Origin: Skeletonema tropicum
Taxonomy: Eukaryota > Bacillariophyta > Thalassiosirophyceae > Thalassiosirales > Thalassiosiraceae
Direction of reading: 5' to 3'
Length of the DNA: 64,000 bases
NCBI GenBank assembly: GCA_037178625.1
Contig: CM074127.1
Coordinates: forward strand, 1,116,001 to 1,180,000
Position numbers and translations under genes: made by a program. Shown in pieces: positions 50,960 to 63,986 of this stretch; the first letter of the stretch is position 1; the number at the start of each line of letters is the position of its first letter. Below the pieces are notes generated by a model. It was given only the letters and a program-made list of their open reading frames with translations, did not search any database and was not told the DNA's origin.

Positions 50960-51837
50960 CTATGACGGAAGATACTCAACGCCACACTTTGTATTAGCCC
51001 AATGATCACCATTCAATTTGACATCTGTTGTCAACTTCGTAACCTTACTACCACCACCACCATCATCCTTATCCATCCGTTCAATCTTCAATATATCATA
51101 ACTCAAATCAGCCAATCCATTCACCCTCCAAGTCCTCTCATGTTCCTCCAACGCCTCCCACTTGACCATACACTTCCATTCCTTATTCTCCTTCAAAAAT
51201 CCAAGTTTGGTCTTTAAATCCATCATTTCCAAATCATGTATCGTTCCACTCGTCGGTCCGACCCATTCAATCCCACAAGTTTCCAATCGCTTTTGCATCT
51301 CGTCATCTTCCCCTCCCCATCCCCAGAATGTGTTGGGGTAACCGTTGATACGTTTCATGTCTGTTTCACTAAAGGAGACGAATGCCACCAAAGTATTTGG
51401 TATTGTTGGAGTACCTGTCCCAGACTCGTGCAATGTGGATGGGTTTGGTGGGGTAGGTGGCATACCAGTCACTAACATCGGGTTGGGGTAGTAAGTCCGA
51501 CATCGTGAAAGATGAATATGGTATGTTTGGGTGGATGTTTCATCGATCGTTTGAGTGCATAGTCGAATCCAATGTTGAGTAACTTCCCTCGATTGAATTT
51601 GCGTTGATCATTGGATTGTTCGATGATGTAGATGTGATAATCTTGTAGTTTGTTTTTGGTAACTAGGGTGCTGAGGTATTGTTTCATGTAGGGTATAAAT
51701 TTGGATAGATGTTTGGCTCTATTTTGACTTGCGTGTAAATCTCTGTAGGGGACAATGATGGCTACCGATGGTAATGACGACGACTGAAGATGATATGAGT
51801 TGTTTTGAATCTCTTTTGTTGCCGCTCCTTCATCATT
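50960..51837 (-). pseudogene. Beta-1,4-galactosyltransferase-7-like gene interrupted by two extra bases
   Basis: Three minus-strand frames together spell a GT7-family enzyme. The first has VAIIVPYRD, HIYIIEQSNDQRKFNRGKLL and IFIFHDV. After skipping one base at 51497/51498 the next reads DLLPQPDVSDWY and IHIARVWDR, ending YFGGI. After skipping one base at 51380 the third reads VSFSETDMKRINGYPN and FWGWGGEDDEMQKRL. The HDVDLLP (DxD metal site) and WGWGGEDD motifs are classic for B4GALT7, the xylosyl-protein galactosyltransferase of the Golgi. No start codon is found in frame; a third problem probably lies upstream of 51780. Gene decay and assembly error are both possible. Confidence 0.8.
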
Positions 51838-52293
51838 TTAGCTTTGGTTCCTATCGGATCTAGCAGCCTCTGCGGGTGTAGGATAATGCCATTGAGTGTG
51901 TTTGGAATCTGGATGGTAGTAGTATGGCCGGTTGAGTGTGCGAGATATGCCACGCTTCCAGCCGCTCGGGAGGGTAGTTTCGGTTTGTTCGGTCGTTGAC
52001 ATCGTTATCAGTCGGTTGCGGTGTTGTTATCGGTAGTATAGTAGTAGCACTGTTTACGTGATTGATGCTGTGAGATAGTCGAGATATTGCTGTGGCAGTG
52101 GCAAATCCCATCGTGACACAAGTCGTGCAAACTCAAACTCATTTTTTGTACTATTCCTCCGTAGGGCGACCTGTGGATCGAAATAATCATTACTCCAGCA
52201 AGCAGGCAATAACCATGGCGGATGGCGGAGACGGCGCAGCAGACAAATACTTACTCGGCGTGGACAATCGTCAGCAATAATTTATAAGCTAAG
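51838..52293. promoter_or_regulatory. Divergent region between the galactosyltransferase and PDZ/MBD genes
   Basis: About 450 bp; the part near 51838-52110 may hold the missing N-terminus of the galactosyltransferase (frames without family features). The rest should include the promoter of the large gene. Nothing specific is recognised. Confidence 0.3.
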
Positions 52294-52859
52294 ATGGCGA
52301 GTGAACCTAACAATCACGATATAGCAATGGAGTCTGTGTCGTCCCCTGCAATAATTGACACCAGCACCAGCACCAGCGGTGCCCTCAACACACAGCAGTC
52401 ACACGAAATTGCTAACGGTGCGGCAGGCCATAACGCTCCACAACAAATACAGCATATTGCGATGCAGCCACTACAAGCAACAAATGCGCAGCAGACCTCA
52501 CCGATAATTGGGACACCAGAAGCGACAAAAGAGTTTGACATGGAATTATGGGCCAACAGTCCTCGTAGGAAGATGGTGGGAAATTTTCTGGGAACCGAAT
52601 GAGGAGAATGACTGCTGAGGAGGATACTCATAATGCGCCAGTGAAGGGAGAAGGAGACGGTCAAGGAAGTAGTGGCTATCAAGTCAACAATACGACACAG
52701 GGATGTAGTGATGAGCATTCGGGGTGGTGGAGTCGATGATGATGATGATGCTGGGGAAAATAATAGTGGTGCTGTGGTGAAAATTGAGGAGGATACAATC
52801 TAATCAATCTGCAAACAAGTACTCCTAATACTACTGCAGCTGGACATCCACAACAACAA

Positions 52860-52893
<34 letters not shown>

Positions 52894-55800
52894 GAACTTC
52901 AAATCCAATAATACAACAGCAACAGCGTCAAAGAGTAAAGCAAAATAAAATATCTATGCAAAAACGACGAAGGACATCACAACAACAGTCATTATCACAA
53001 CCGTACCAACATCGTCCACGCTTTTTAGATGATCCGTCAAAGAGGCAACAACAACAACAACAATCTTCAGCAACAGTTCAACCTCCAGTCATTCCGCGTC
53101 CATCACAACCAATGCTTCCATTGTGTCCACCACCACCACAATCCACACCCATCACAACACGTCCACCACAAACAATCTCATTCAATGCAGTATATAACCA
53201 ACCAAGATTAGGCTTATCACTCCGTCAACAACCACAGCCAGGCACTAATCTTACACAAGTCACAATCACAGAAGTATCCCCCAATGCACCAAATGCAAAC
53301 TTGATTCAAGTTGGTGATGTCATTGTTGGAATTAATGGCAAACGATTTCCAAGTAGTAGTACTACTAGTATTGGTGGTAGTGGTACTGACGAACAACAAC
53401 GAAAGTCTCATTTTAATTTAGTTGTGAGTGCATTGAAGGATGCTCCACGACCAATGACTGTGAATTTTGAGAGAAGGGTATGGCCATTATTTGCTGCTGG
53501 TGCTGCTGCTGCTGCACCTAACAACAACAACAATACTACTGCAATGATGATTCCAATGGTTCAAGCTCCGCAATATGTGGGTGGGGGGAGTGTTCTACAA
53601 TCCAATAATAATATGCAAGTGGCAGCAGTGCAACCTCCGCAGCAACAAGTAGGTTTGGTTGGAGGGGTAGGTCCGAAAATTATGACAATGTCATCTTCTT
53701 CAACGCCTGCAGGTGACTGCTGCAATAACTGGTGTTGCAACAAATAATAATGTAGGTGACAATAATAACCACAACCCAAAAGCACCACCAACAACAACAA
53801 CAAAATTAACCGAACGAGAATTACAATTCCCCTTGGAATCAGCAACAGAATTTCCACCAGGATGGAAGAAACGAGTCATTCCACGAGAACATCAATCTAC
53901 TACAGCAAAGAAAACGTGTGATACCTATTATTACTCTCCCATTCAGGGGTACAAATTTCGATCAAGGCCGGAGGTACGTCAATTCTTAGAGTTGTTGTCG
54001 AAAAAGACGATGGGAGATGAAGTTGTGACATATGAGGAATTTCGTCGTGAGAAGAGTCGTAAACGAAGTCGTCGTGGTGGGAAGAATAAGAAATTAGATG
54101 AGGAAGATGTATCACTGAGTAGAGTGAAAAAAGAGATGAGTGCATATGATGCAGATACAGGAAGTGAATCAGGCGCTTCATCTATTCACAGTGAATCAGA
54201 CGCAACATCTTCTGACGATGAAGATGACACTGAAGCGGATGCCATTGATTGGTACGATGGTAAAATTCTCTCGTATGCAGATGGAAACTTTGTCGTTTAT
54301 TTCTTGGGCGACACAGAAGATGTAACGTACACGATGCCATTAACTCCAAAGATTGTTCGGCCGTCGGTACGAGCTTGGACGAAGAGGACGCTGGCGTTGC
54401 TTTTGTGTGATGATGTTGATTTGATGAAGGAAGAAGGAGGTATTCCGGATGAGATTATTGACTCGTTACCTCCTAGCACGGCTGTTCCGCAGGACGAAAC
54501 GAAATTAAATGGCGTCAGCAAAAATGACGACAAAAGTGACAATAACATGAGGCTGATACAATATAGCAAGTTATTGGAAACGCAACTGCAACTTGCGAAA
54601 GAACTTTCTCCACATGCCGATGACGATTTGAGTGGTGGCACTGTCGATGGCGAAGACGAGGGACCTGGTCCCTTCGCAAACAGATCGTACGTGAAGCATC
54701 TACGTAGTTGCTTGGAAGAGTCAAAGAAGGTTTGCGATTGGCTTTCCAGAGAAGGTGATGCATTGAATTTGTTCGAAAGAGTGCATGGTGGGACTTCAAA
54801 CAATCATCAAGATTCCCTGATCACCGCTCAGGTTGCAAAGGATTCTATCGAGTCCTTTCTTGTCAACGGTGTCACGTTTTTGCAGAGGATTCTCGCTCTA
54901 TTACCCAACAAAAATGAGGATGCATCAAATGAACAAACCTTTCGAAATGGTAGAAAGAGAAGACGTGCCGACACAAACGAATTGAATGCTCAACAACAGA
55001 ACGGTAAAAATATGCTACCAATGGTCTCAGCTGATTCTCTAGATGAGGCAATGAGTAGCATTATAAAAAGAGCTGGAGATGACAAACAGCAAATGTTGAT
55101 GACATCCACGTTGAATCAAATCGTATCAGTTTTATACCTAGATTTATGGCAGCCATATCAAGATTGGATCAAAGAGGCTGAGGACATGATATATGGAAAA
55201 TCTGGAAAGTTTTATTCGATCAAGGACGTAGAATTGCATGTGCAGGCGTCTCAAAAGATTACTCTGTTCGACATCTCCTCTTGGAGGAATGACTTGGAGG
55301 CGAAACTCAACCGTGCTAGATTCTTTGAGATGGAGGCATGGAGCGCAATCAAAGCATGCACAGCCCTTGATGAAAGTGGGAATACTGACGCTTCGAGTGA
55401 CTCTTGCCTGTTAGCATTGAATCGTCTCCAAAACGAGTTATCTTCGTCCACGCTCTCTGCGGGAGAACAATCTCTCATGAGAAACTTGAATCCATTGGGG
55501 AAACAATCAGTATCTGCCAACGGCGCTCATTCTCTAACTCGAGATGACATTGACAATGCTGTCGAAATAAGGCAATGGATTTTGGACTTGACGAAAGCCA
55601 AGACATCACGCGAGAGGGCCTCCTTTGTTCAGGTAAGTGATCAGTTGCCACGCAAGTACCTTTACTCACTTTTTCGGTCTCGTCTAATCACTCTTTTTCT
55701 TGAAACAGAGCGTCATCGAGCGTTATGTTATGCTGCCCGAACTACCCTCTCCTCCTTTCAGTGGCTTTGGTGAAAGTGTTTCTGATCCCACTACTCTTTT

Positions 55801-58800
55801 GAAGGAAGACACAAAGGATTCGATCTCTGTGCTGTCAGCTAATTGTTATTCTCATACTCACATTGTAGGCAACATGGCAGCTAAGCTCTCAAGTAGTATG
55901 CAAAGTACGTCGCAAGACACTTCACTCCGAACAAAAGAAGGTGTTGCGTCGGCACTCGCTGAGCTGAGGCAATTACCAACATTATCTGTAGTTGAGGAGA
56001 AGTTACATTATCGAAGTCAACTGATTGATTGGAATGCAAAAGTCCTACAAATAATAGAAAACACAACAACGACTGGAAAACAGCAGTTTCGGACAGTGGA
56101 AAATTTACATCATGAGTTGACAAGCATCTTGAACATGTCTGACTGCCAAAACGTTACACCCAATGAATACACTGAAAGAGAAGTAAAGTGGTTTGTGGCT
56201 GAAGATGTAAAACTCATTTGTCCCGAATCTGGAACTTGGGTGCGAAATCAATACAAGAGAGGATGCGACTGGAGACAGAGTTATCGTTCAATCAAATCAG
56301 TGTTACAACCTCATGGGTACAACTTTGGAGGAATCTCGTCAAGTGCTTCTGCGAACACCACATCAGCTGTTGATGTGTCGAGAATAAAAAGTCTATTGGC
56401 TGACCACGATACCTTGGCTTCGAGTTTCGTTGAAGAATACGAGCATCTTCGGGAAGTCGAAAAAGTTGTGGATGGCTGGGCTTCCGCGATGAATCAGGTC
56501 GTAGTAAATGAATCGTATCATTTGGAAACACGATATAATGAACTTGAGAAGATTGAAGCTTCGCGTCCGAAAGGTATCATCGCAAACCCTCCTCGACGTG
56601 TCGTAGATTTGTGGAAAAAGGTATTGACATGGGGTTTGAATCTCAAGACTGGAGTTGAATCAATTACTGGGAAGTTGTTGGAATGGAAAGCCAATCAAAC
56701 GCCGGGACTTGAAACCCGGGATGCTGAGTTGCAGGAGTCTATTAGACTGACTCACTTGCTTCTTGCGTCAATTATTGTCGAGGGTCAAGATTTTATGTTG
56801 GCAAAGGAAGTTATATTGACTCCACTCCTGTCGCAACTACGGAGCAAAACTATATCATCTTTTTCAAATGGGGCGTGCTCAGAGTTGATAAGTAGGAGAG
56901 ACGTTGTTGAATCCAGTGCTCATGGAGAACTCTTATTGAGCCGTGTCATTGGTGCAGAGGCTGATCTTCAATCAGGATTTCCGTTGCGATTTGTTCGTGA
57001 TACATTTTGGAGGATCATGGCTTTCTCATTGTTGCAAAATGTCAACAGTGGAGGCGTACACTTGAAAGATGTCAAGATACTGTCCGAACTGTGTGTTTGC
57101 GATTCGGGCGTGTCTATATCAATAAACAAGCTGATTGACGATGCTGAGCAGTTGCAAACAAATGCTACAAATGTTATGGCCACATGTTCAAAGTTGCTAC
57201 AGATGGACTGTTTTCTTCATCAAAACGAATTGCGTAAATGTTTAGTCGATTTGAAGAGCATTGAATCTGATTTCAAAAGCGAAAGGCTCGGTTCTGCGAC
57301 CAGATTACTACGGAGTAATGGTATCGAAACGGTGATAGCAGGGAAATTATTAAGTGTCACTTGGCTTGTTGACACTCTTTCACATCCCATCATTTTTGAG
57401 TCTGTGAATAGGTCGGTGCAAAGTCATTCAGTTGATCAAATTTCAGTAGATGATCTTCGGTTACTATATGGGACGAATCCTGTCAGTGCGTCCTCACGAG
57501 GTGGTAATGACCTGGACAAGGAAATTCTTCGTGTTTATAATCTTGTGAGAGATCTTCATAATCGTGCACAAGAGTGGCAAAAAACTGCAAGATCACTCCT
57601 CAACTTCGATAAGGGTCTAATCATTTCCGAAGTCATCAAGGTTGAAACGATCGAAGCACTCAACCAAAGTCCGGTTCTATCGAAGGTAACGTTTCCGGAG
57701 CTAAGCACTTTCAAAAACGCTGTATCAGTTGCTCTCCAAGTCAAAGACAGGGTTGCAAAGGAACTTTTCCGCGAGGAATATAATGGAATCGATGTGAACA
57801 AGGGTCGCCTTCCTGATAAAAGCTCACTTCTTGCTGCCAATGGAGACTTTCTTCTGTATCGTTTTACGGGCGGCGACATGTATTCTGCCATTGAGAAAGC
57901 TTTGAATTCTCTCATAGAAATATCCTCTCAGCTACCGATTACAACAGAGGACAAGGCGACCGTCATTTGGATGGTGAAAGTCTTTGATTGGGTAACTTCG
58001 CTGCGAGATGCTGTCACTGATCAAACGGTAGTTGAAGGTCCCAACAATATGCGGCTTGTGCTGAAGGTTGATCATGCATTATCTATTTTGGAGCGTGGCC
58101 ATGAAGTGTTCTACAGCGTTCCAGATGAGGTTCAGCGGCAACTCTCCTTGAATAAGATTTCTACCAAAATCTTGCCTAGGAGATTGTCGGTTAACATGAT
58201 GAAGCAGAGCACTTTCACACTGGGTTTGGGCCTACTAAGATGGAGTGTTTTGCTATTTGAATGTCTCAAAGTCGATCTTGATAGTCAGGATAGCTGGAAA
58301 CAGGCTGTCTTGAGTGTAACTCAAACGTATCATATGTTTGAGGCGAACGGGTTGCTTCCAGCTTTTGGGAGAGTCACCGAATATTGTGACAAAGTCAAGC
58401 AGTTGGTTTCGGTGGCAGAAAATTTGGTGATTCAAGATGATGATTTGATCCGATCCTTGTTTCGTCTGTCGAACACGATCAGTAATTCAGACGTCTTCAA
58501 GAAACAACTAGAGATCGAGAGGATTGCGTCTGAAGAAAAGCGTTTCGCACTGGAGAAAAATCGGTTCGAATCTCCATCAAATATCGTGACTGCGAGGAAT
58601 GATCACCTTGATAGTCTTCTGTCGAGGTTTTCTTCTGATAATGAAGTTGTTGCCACTCAGGATGAAGATTCTTTATTCCTTGCAGATGATGCAAGTGTGC
58701 GTGACAAAAGTCGTATATTTTTGGAGAAAAGCCTTTCCAAGGGAATAGAAACACTTGGAATGGAACTAAATGAGCAAACCCGTGATTTTGTAAGCAATCT

Positions 58801-59895
58801 GGCTTGGGAACTTGAATTGGCTATTTTCTTGAAGTACTGCTCTAACGAAACGCTATCAAGTGAGTATAGAGAGAAGGTGCGAAGCCTACGGTTCAACTTA
58901 CAAGATCCAAAAAATCCAATGCTCTGTACCAGAGTTGTATCGGGACAGCTAGAAATCTCTGACCTAATCGAGATGTCCACGGACGCTTTGGCAAGTAAGC
59001 AGCTGAAACAGATTCGGCAACAAGTTGTACAAGATGCAATTAAGAACGTCGTCATATCACCTGGCTCCAACGAAGCATCCTCGTCCTCGGGGATCACAAG
59101 TGAATTGGCAAAAAAGATTCGCATTGAATCTATGAAGAAATCCAATGCTACATCTACCGCTACCGCAAAGAAAACTAGCAATACTCCGCATAATTCGCCA
59201 GCGACAAACAGTGCTACATCACCTGGATCAGCTTCCTTCTCACCGGTGCAAGCTGATCCACCAATCCTAAGCACATTCAATAATAGTACCGTCAGTGAAT
59301 TGTTAGCTGCGATCCCTCCTCCGCCCATGGGTGGCATAGATCACCCCGCACAGTCATTTCCTCCTCCGATGATGTATCCCCCTCCTCATGAATCTTCTTT
59401 TTCTTCTTTCGAAAACGCTCACTCTCGTGGGCATCATATTCCGTCACAAGATGGTTCTGAAGATTTTTCCTTCACAATATCCAGGATTGAAGGTTTCATT
59501 CACCTCCAAAATATTCATTGAACAAAGTTGCGAGTATCAGCTTGATGGCTTCCTACCCACTTCTCTGGTTGAAAAAGGACGACTCCCTGTTGATGAATTC
59601 AATAAGTTCGTCAATGAAAAATCGAAGAAGCGGCAGATGGAAGGTAGTCATCATGAAATTGTCATCCATGAGTGGCGGTGAAAACACGAGTAGCTACAAG
59701 AGGTTTTACAAGGAATACGAGTCACTTCGGCGTATTTGTATGTTTCAGGTGTCGGATACGACAAAAGTCTTTTTGATTACACCAAAATTTCTTCGAGTTT
59801 GTAAGTGTGTCAATAGCTTGAAGGACCTTAGCCGGACAAGCACGTACGTTGTTGTTATCACGAAAGAACCTCTACCTCACAGCCAAAGCAATTAG
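52294..59895 (+). CDS. Giant chromatin-type protein with PDZ, MBD, Tudor-like and SPOC domains (frame interruptions)
   Basis: Consecutive plus-strand frames appear to be one gene of about 2400 residues. In order: a Q/N-rich N-terminus with polyglutamine (52856-52893); a PDZ domain (LGLSLRQQPQPGTN, then VGDVIVGINGKRF; about 53202-53480); and an MBD (FPPGWKKRVIPREHQ, YYYSPIQGYKFRSRPEVRQF; about 53848-54000). Next come a Tudor-like unit (WYDGKILSYADGNFVVYFLG) and ~1300 mostly helical residues. A proline-rich stretch leads to a C-terminal SPOC domain (CEYQLDGFLPTSLVEKGRLP; SYKRFYKEYES; CMFQVSDTTKVFLITPKFLR). A clear 76-nt intron lies at 55633-55708, and a 58-nt intron at 59427-59484 would join the next frames. 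Shifts near 52600, 52715, 52800, 53715 and 59610 need one skipped base each or unseen tiny introns. It is probably a methyl-DNA/histone-reading transcription regulator. Confidence 0.65.
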
Positions 59896-60008
59896 ATAAT
59901 TTCTATAAGTATAACATGAACTTTCGTAACAGTCGATTCTATTCAATACATGCGATAGGTGAGACTGAAGAAGCTAATGAAGACTTATAGAAATGCATGC
60001 TATGGTAG

Positions 60009-61971
60009 TTATACATAAAATGGGGCTTGCCATACTACTTCAATCCACGGAGACATGCAGTAAATTGTTAGCACAAAGAATACAACAGCAAGAAAGATTG
60101 ATATCGGTAACGCCGGCAGAGCCTTGTGGTACACCGCCAACAACACCAATGTGCCACCTAGCCCCATCAGTATCGATATGAAACAAGCTACAAATGCAGC
60201 AAAGCTGTTTTCAGCTGCTTTGGATACCAACACGCTGTAAAAGATGAAATCACCTAGCCCCAATTTTATATTGTTCTCACCCACAGACTTGACAGCACGT
60301 TTGACCACTTCTAATACTTTGCCAGATTCATTGACCACCAATGTTCTTCGCAGTTCTCCATCTCTATTGTACACCATATAACGAATGTCATCCTCACCAT
60401 CATCATTGGGTGCAGATTCGATTCTCCCACCTCCTCGTGGAAACTTTACTTCGACAATCTCTTGCAGTTCCTGTGAAGTAAATTGCTGCTGTAGATATGC
60501 GGTTGGTGAAGATGTATCCAATGAGGCAATAGTGTGCAATGTTGAATTGCGAATGACAAGTGGTAACTTGTATACTTTTGCTATGGCCAGCGGTATTGTT
60601 GCAGTCCGTGAGTGAGATGAAGTGGCCATTGATGTCCTGGCAGCCTCTTCACTCATCTCGTTTGTGTGTGTTGCTGTGGAGTTTGACCCTCTCTGTGCAA
60701 CTGTCACTTGACTACTACTGTTGGATTTGATTGCTGCAGTATGTTGCGGTGCTCTTTCTACTGCCGCGGAATGATTATTCCTTTCTCTGATACCGTCTGC
60801 GACACTTGTTGGACTAGCATTGGCGTTATTTCGGTCCCTACTCCTTTCACTACGATTGTTGGTTGCAGCTGCAGTATCAAAGCTGACATTGTTATTATTA
60901 CGACGAGACGTCTGCTGCCCTGGCCGAGTGGCATTGTCCGGTAATCGTGCTTCATACAACAACCCAGGCATAGCCGGAGCATCATCCTTCGACATCAACT
61001 TCACCAACGCCTTCAATGGTCCACAGGGAGTCAAGACAGCAAACAAATCGTACAATGCCAACATGACCAATAGCGCCCATGCCATCCAATCATTGAAATA
61101 AGACAATTGCCACCCTACGATCACCGATGTGAACACCAAATAGCTCTGATTGATCACTTGTGGTATCCCCTTTTGATAAAATATAGCCACTGTTCCCACA
61201 ACAGCAAAATTGTACATTGTCACATAATAGGACAATTGATCAATCATCATTTGATACTTGTAGATGGCCACATGGAACATTTGCCCACCCAAAAATCCCA
61301 ATAGGACCGTAGATGCCACGACCATGTACCCACCTAAAACTTTCATACATCGATATTTGTACAGTAACACTAACAGAAATGTCATGCCGCCAATAGCACA
61401 AACGATAATTAGACTGTTGACTAGACCCAACCCCAAGCTTGTCATGGCACCCGTATCTTCGGAAATGGTGAATACTTGGATAGGTTTGAGCCAATTGTTG
61501 TTCGCCTGCCGCCTTGGTGGCGGGTGTGTTAATGTAATGGACGGATAGGGCGGTGAGTATCATTGTGATGCAGACTGGTTGTACGATTGCGTGGAAGGAT
61601 GATGTGGCGTAGATTAGTTCTTCGAGTGATATTCCATTGTTGTTGTTGTTGTTGTTTGTTGTGTTATTGTTGGTTTCTTCTTGGTTGTCATTGTTGTTAC
61701 TGGGAAGGTTGGTGACATTATTTTGTGCACTCTCTTCATCAGGTGAGGGACCAACAATTGACGATCGATTTTCATTGTGGCGAAATTCCACTTCAACTGT
61801 TTCTTCCTCGTCCTTCTGCCGCATATTGGCGCTTGTTTGATGTTGAGCCGCTGCATGATGTAGAGATGGAAGCCTCGGATCGAGGTGTGAAATGGAGGCT
61901 TCCATCACTGGATCGATAATATTTGACAACTGCGGCCGCTGCTGCTGCCCTTCTCTTTGCTGCTTTGTCAT
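60009..61971 (-). CDS. Presenilin (gamma-secretase catalytic subunit) with one frameshift
   Basis: The frame from the ATG at 61971 gives a disordered N-terminus with a polyasparagine run and membrane segment 1 (VQPVCITMILTALSVHYIN). Near 61487 one base must be skipped to enter the frame that continues VFTISEDTGAMTSLG. It then runs through TFLLVLLYKYRCMKVLGGYM, WALLVMLALYDLFAVLTPCG (catalytic YD), a long Ser/Thr/Asn-rich loop, and NIKLGLGDFIFYSVLVSKA (catalytic GLGD). The end has HKALPALPISIFLAVVFF, containing the PALP motif. Total about 653 residues. Both catalytic aspartates are present, so the enzyme should be active if the frame is restored in reality. It would cleave type I membrane proteins inside ER/Golgi membranes. 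The large loop between YD and GLGD is typical of presenilin and is cut during maturation. Confidence 0.88.
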
Positions 61972-62581
61972 TGTTCCTATTGTCTGATGGTGCTGTCGGT
62001 TGTTGACATATGTACTTACAATGAAGCGCTACCAAGGCATGCTCATGCCATGACGGCGAATGCCCCATGATGTTGGTTGAGGGGTAGTCTGGAGGTGTCT
62101 GGTTTTTTGTTTTTTTGAATCGTGTGTACGGTACTTACTTACTTGTGATTTCCGGGAATCCTATTTTGGAACCGTGAATCGAAAGGATCCCTGATCCCTG
62201 ATCTCTGTCACTAACTCGTCACTCGTCAGCATAGCAGTCAGCAAACTGGTAGAAGAAGTAAGCTAAAAGCCTGAAGCATGAAGCAGCGCTCTCTATAAAA
62301 GGTATTAGATACTCTTGACTATCACTTAGAGAAGTCTAGAGAGAGAGAGAGAGAGAGAGAGAACTGTTGCATTTTGTTTTCTGTGCAGGAAAGAAACAAT
62401 CTCTTGACCTACTTATCCTACGACTACGATGCTGCTCTGGCGAATGATTGAATGGTAAATACTTTTTTCATTGATATGATGCCCGATAGATGTCCTGAAA
62501 TAGAAATAGATTTGAACAAATAATAGGCAATGTGTCCATTACGGCAACAGGAGACTCAATAAAACCGAGACTTAGGCACAA
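61972..62581. promoter_or_regulatory. Upstream region of presenilin with a (GA)n tract
   Basis: This 610-bp region has a GA microsatellite of about 12 units at 62338-62362 and no gene. It contains the presenilin promoter and the HSF 3' flank. Confidence 0.4.
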
Positions 62582-63986
62582 TTAGGCACAGCGCAGGTGA
62601 ATCTGACTCTGGCCTTTATGACTGTAAAATCTCTTATATATCTCAAAAGTTGTTGGTGTTTTAGCAAGAGGACTATATGTACACAAATCTTCTTGGAGGT
62701 CCATTAATCTTGCCTTCTCCTCTTCGCACATTAAGTGAAGAGTGACGAATTTCCTTGTGGAGCAACTGGTGAGATAAAGGGCATGGGTTTTTGAGCACGA
62801 GCACGAGACTACGCTCATGCCATCTTCAGCTGCCTTTGGAATGTTGAAGCTTGTCATGTTCACAATCGCTATTATTTGATGCTTTGGCAATGACAACGAG
62901 CTGTTGGGGGGACACTTTTTTATTGAGCGTCTCCTGTTTCCTTGGGTTGGTTCGTGAACTTCCAACTTACTGTCGCCCGGGGCCAGGGGATACCCATGAA
63001 ACCTGTGATGCTGCATCATCATCTTACTTTGCATCAATAATTTATGTTGCAGTACATGAGGTTGCATCTCGTTTTGATTCTGCATCGGTGCTTCGGATGA
63101 TATGTACGTGTAAGGGGTCGTAGTTTGGTCAGTGCCCAGCATGATGTCAGAACAAGCTTCGATCATTGACACTCCTCCAGGTACTAGTACAGAGTGTGAT
63201 CGCTCATAATAGGAATCATCTTCCAACTTCCAACCCGTCAAGGGTGATGTGTCTTGTACTTTATCTTCAATGATGTCATGCTGTTGGGGTTGAGTGGTTT
63301 TGTCTTTGATTTTGGAGCTATGATTGCGATCACTACTGGTTGTCCCGGTCACGTTTGAGCTATGACAACCATAACGATCATAATGAGATGAGGATACAGC
63401 ATGACCACTCGTAACAGTATCAAACGAGTATGAGTGCTGCTCCTTTGTGTTCGTGGGATCTGCCCTTTGCATCAACTGAAGTTCTTCCACCTTTCCACGC
63501 TTGAAATATTGGTGGCAGTATGTTTCTCCCTTTCTCTTGCTGTTGCCCATTCCTCTCGTGGTCTTGTTGCTGGTATCTATGTCGAGGCCGTGTTTAAACC
63601 CCCATAGGTTCAGCTGATTAGTCTGGTGAAGATAAGGCGAGGAGCAGAGGCGATAACGGTGTTAGAAAGTTCAGCAAAACGATAGAGATTAGAGATGAAT
63701 AAGAATTCCACCCTCATACGAACTTCGAACTTACAAATGAATTCCAGTTGTTGAATTCGCTGCGATCTAGGAAAAATCTAGGAATGATGTGTTCAAGTGC
63801 CAAATCCCTATCATGAACGACAAACTCATTTCCCGACGAAGACCAAGTGAGTGTGGAGCTGAATTCGGAATCGGAGGCCCACTCGATGGCCTCATAAAGT
63901 ATGAATGGGAAGGTCTGCTTGACGTGCTTCGTCTCCGTGTCCGTGGCCATTTTGGCATGCCTGTTGTTGTTCATGGCTACATTCAT
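62582..63986 (-). CDS. Heat-shock-factor-type transcription factor
   Basis: Exons, complement of 63735-63986 and 62582-63622, flank a 112-nt intron and give about 430 residues from the ATG at 63986. The frame continues to the window edge, so the start could lie further up. The HSF DNA-binding domain begins with TFPFILYEAIEWASDSEFSS, TWSSSGNEFVVHDRD and HIIPRFFLDRSEFNNWNSF. Across the splice it continues TNQLNLWGFKHGLD, then CHQYFKRGKVEEL. The canonical SFVRQLNLYGF recognition helix reads NSFTNQLNLWGF, with FVR replaced by FTN, in the HSF style typical of diatoms, where this family is much expanded. No clear HR-A/B leucine-zipper oligomerisation region is seen after it. The C-terminal part is Ser/His/Gln-rich. 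Confidence 0.85.

Noticed and set aside
59427..59484. Frame change near the 3' end of the large gene as another assembly error
   Set aside because: A GT-AG interval of 58 nt joins both frames in register, so a short intron is the simpler explanation here.
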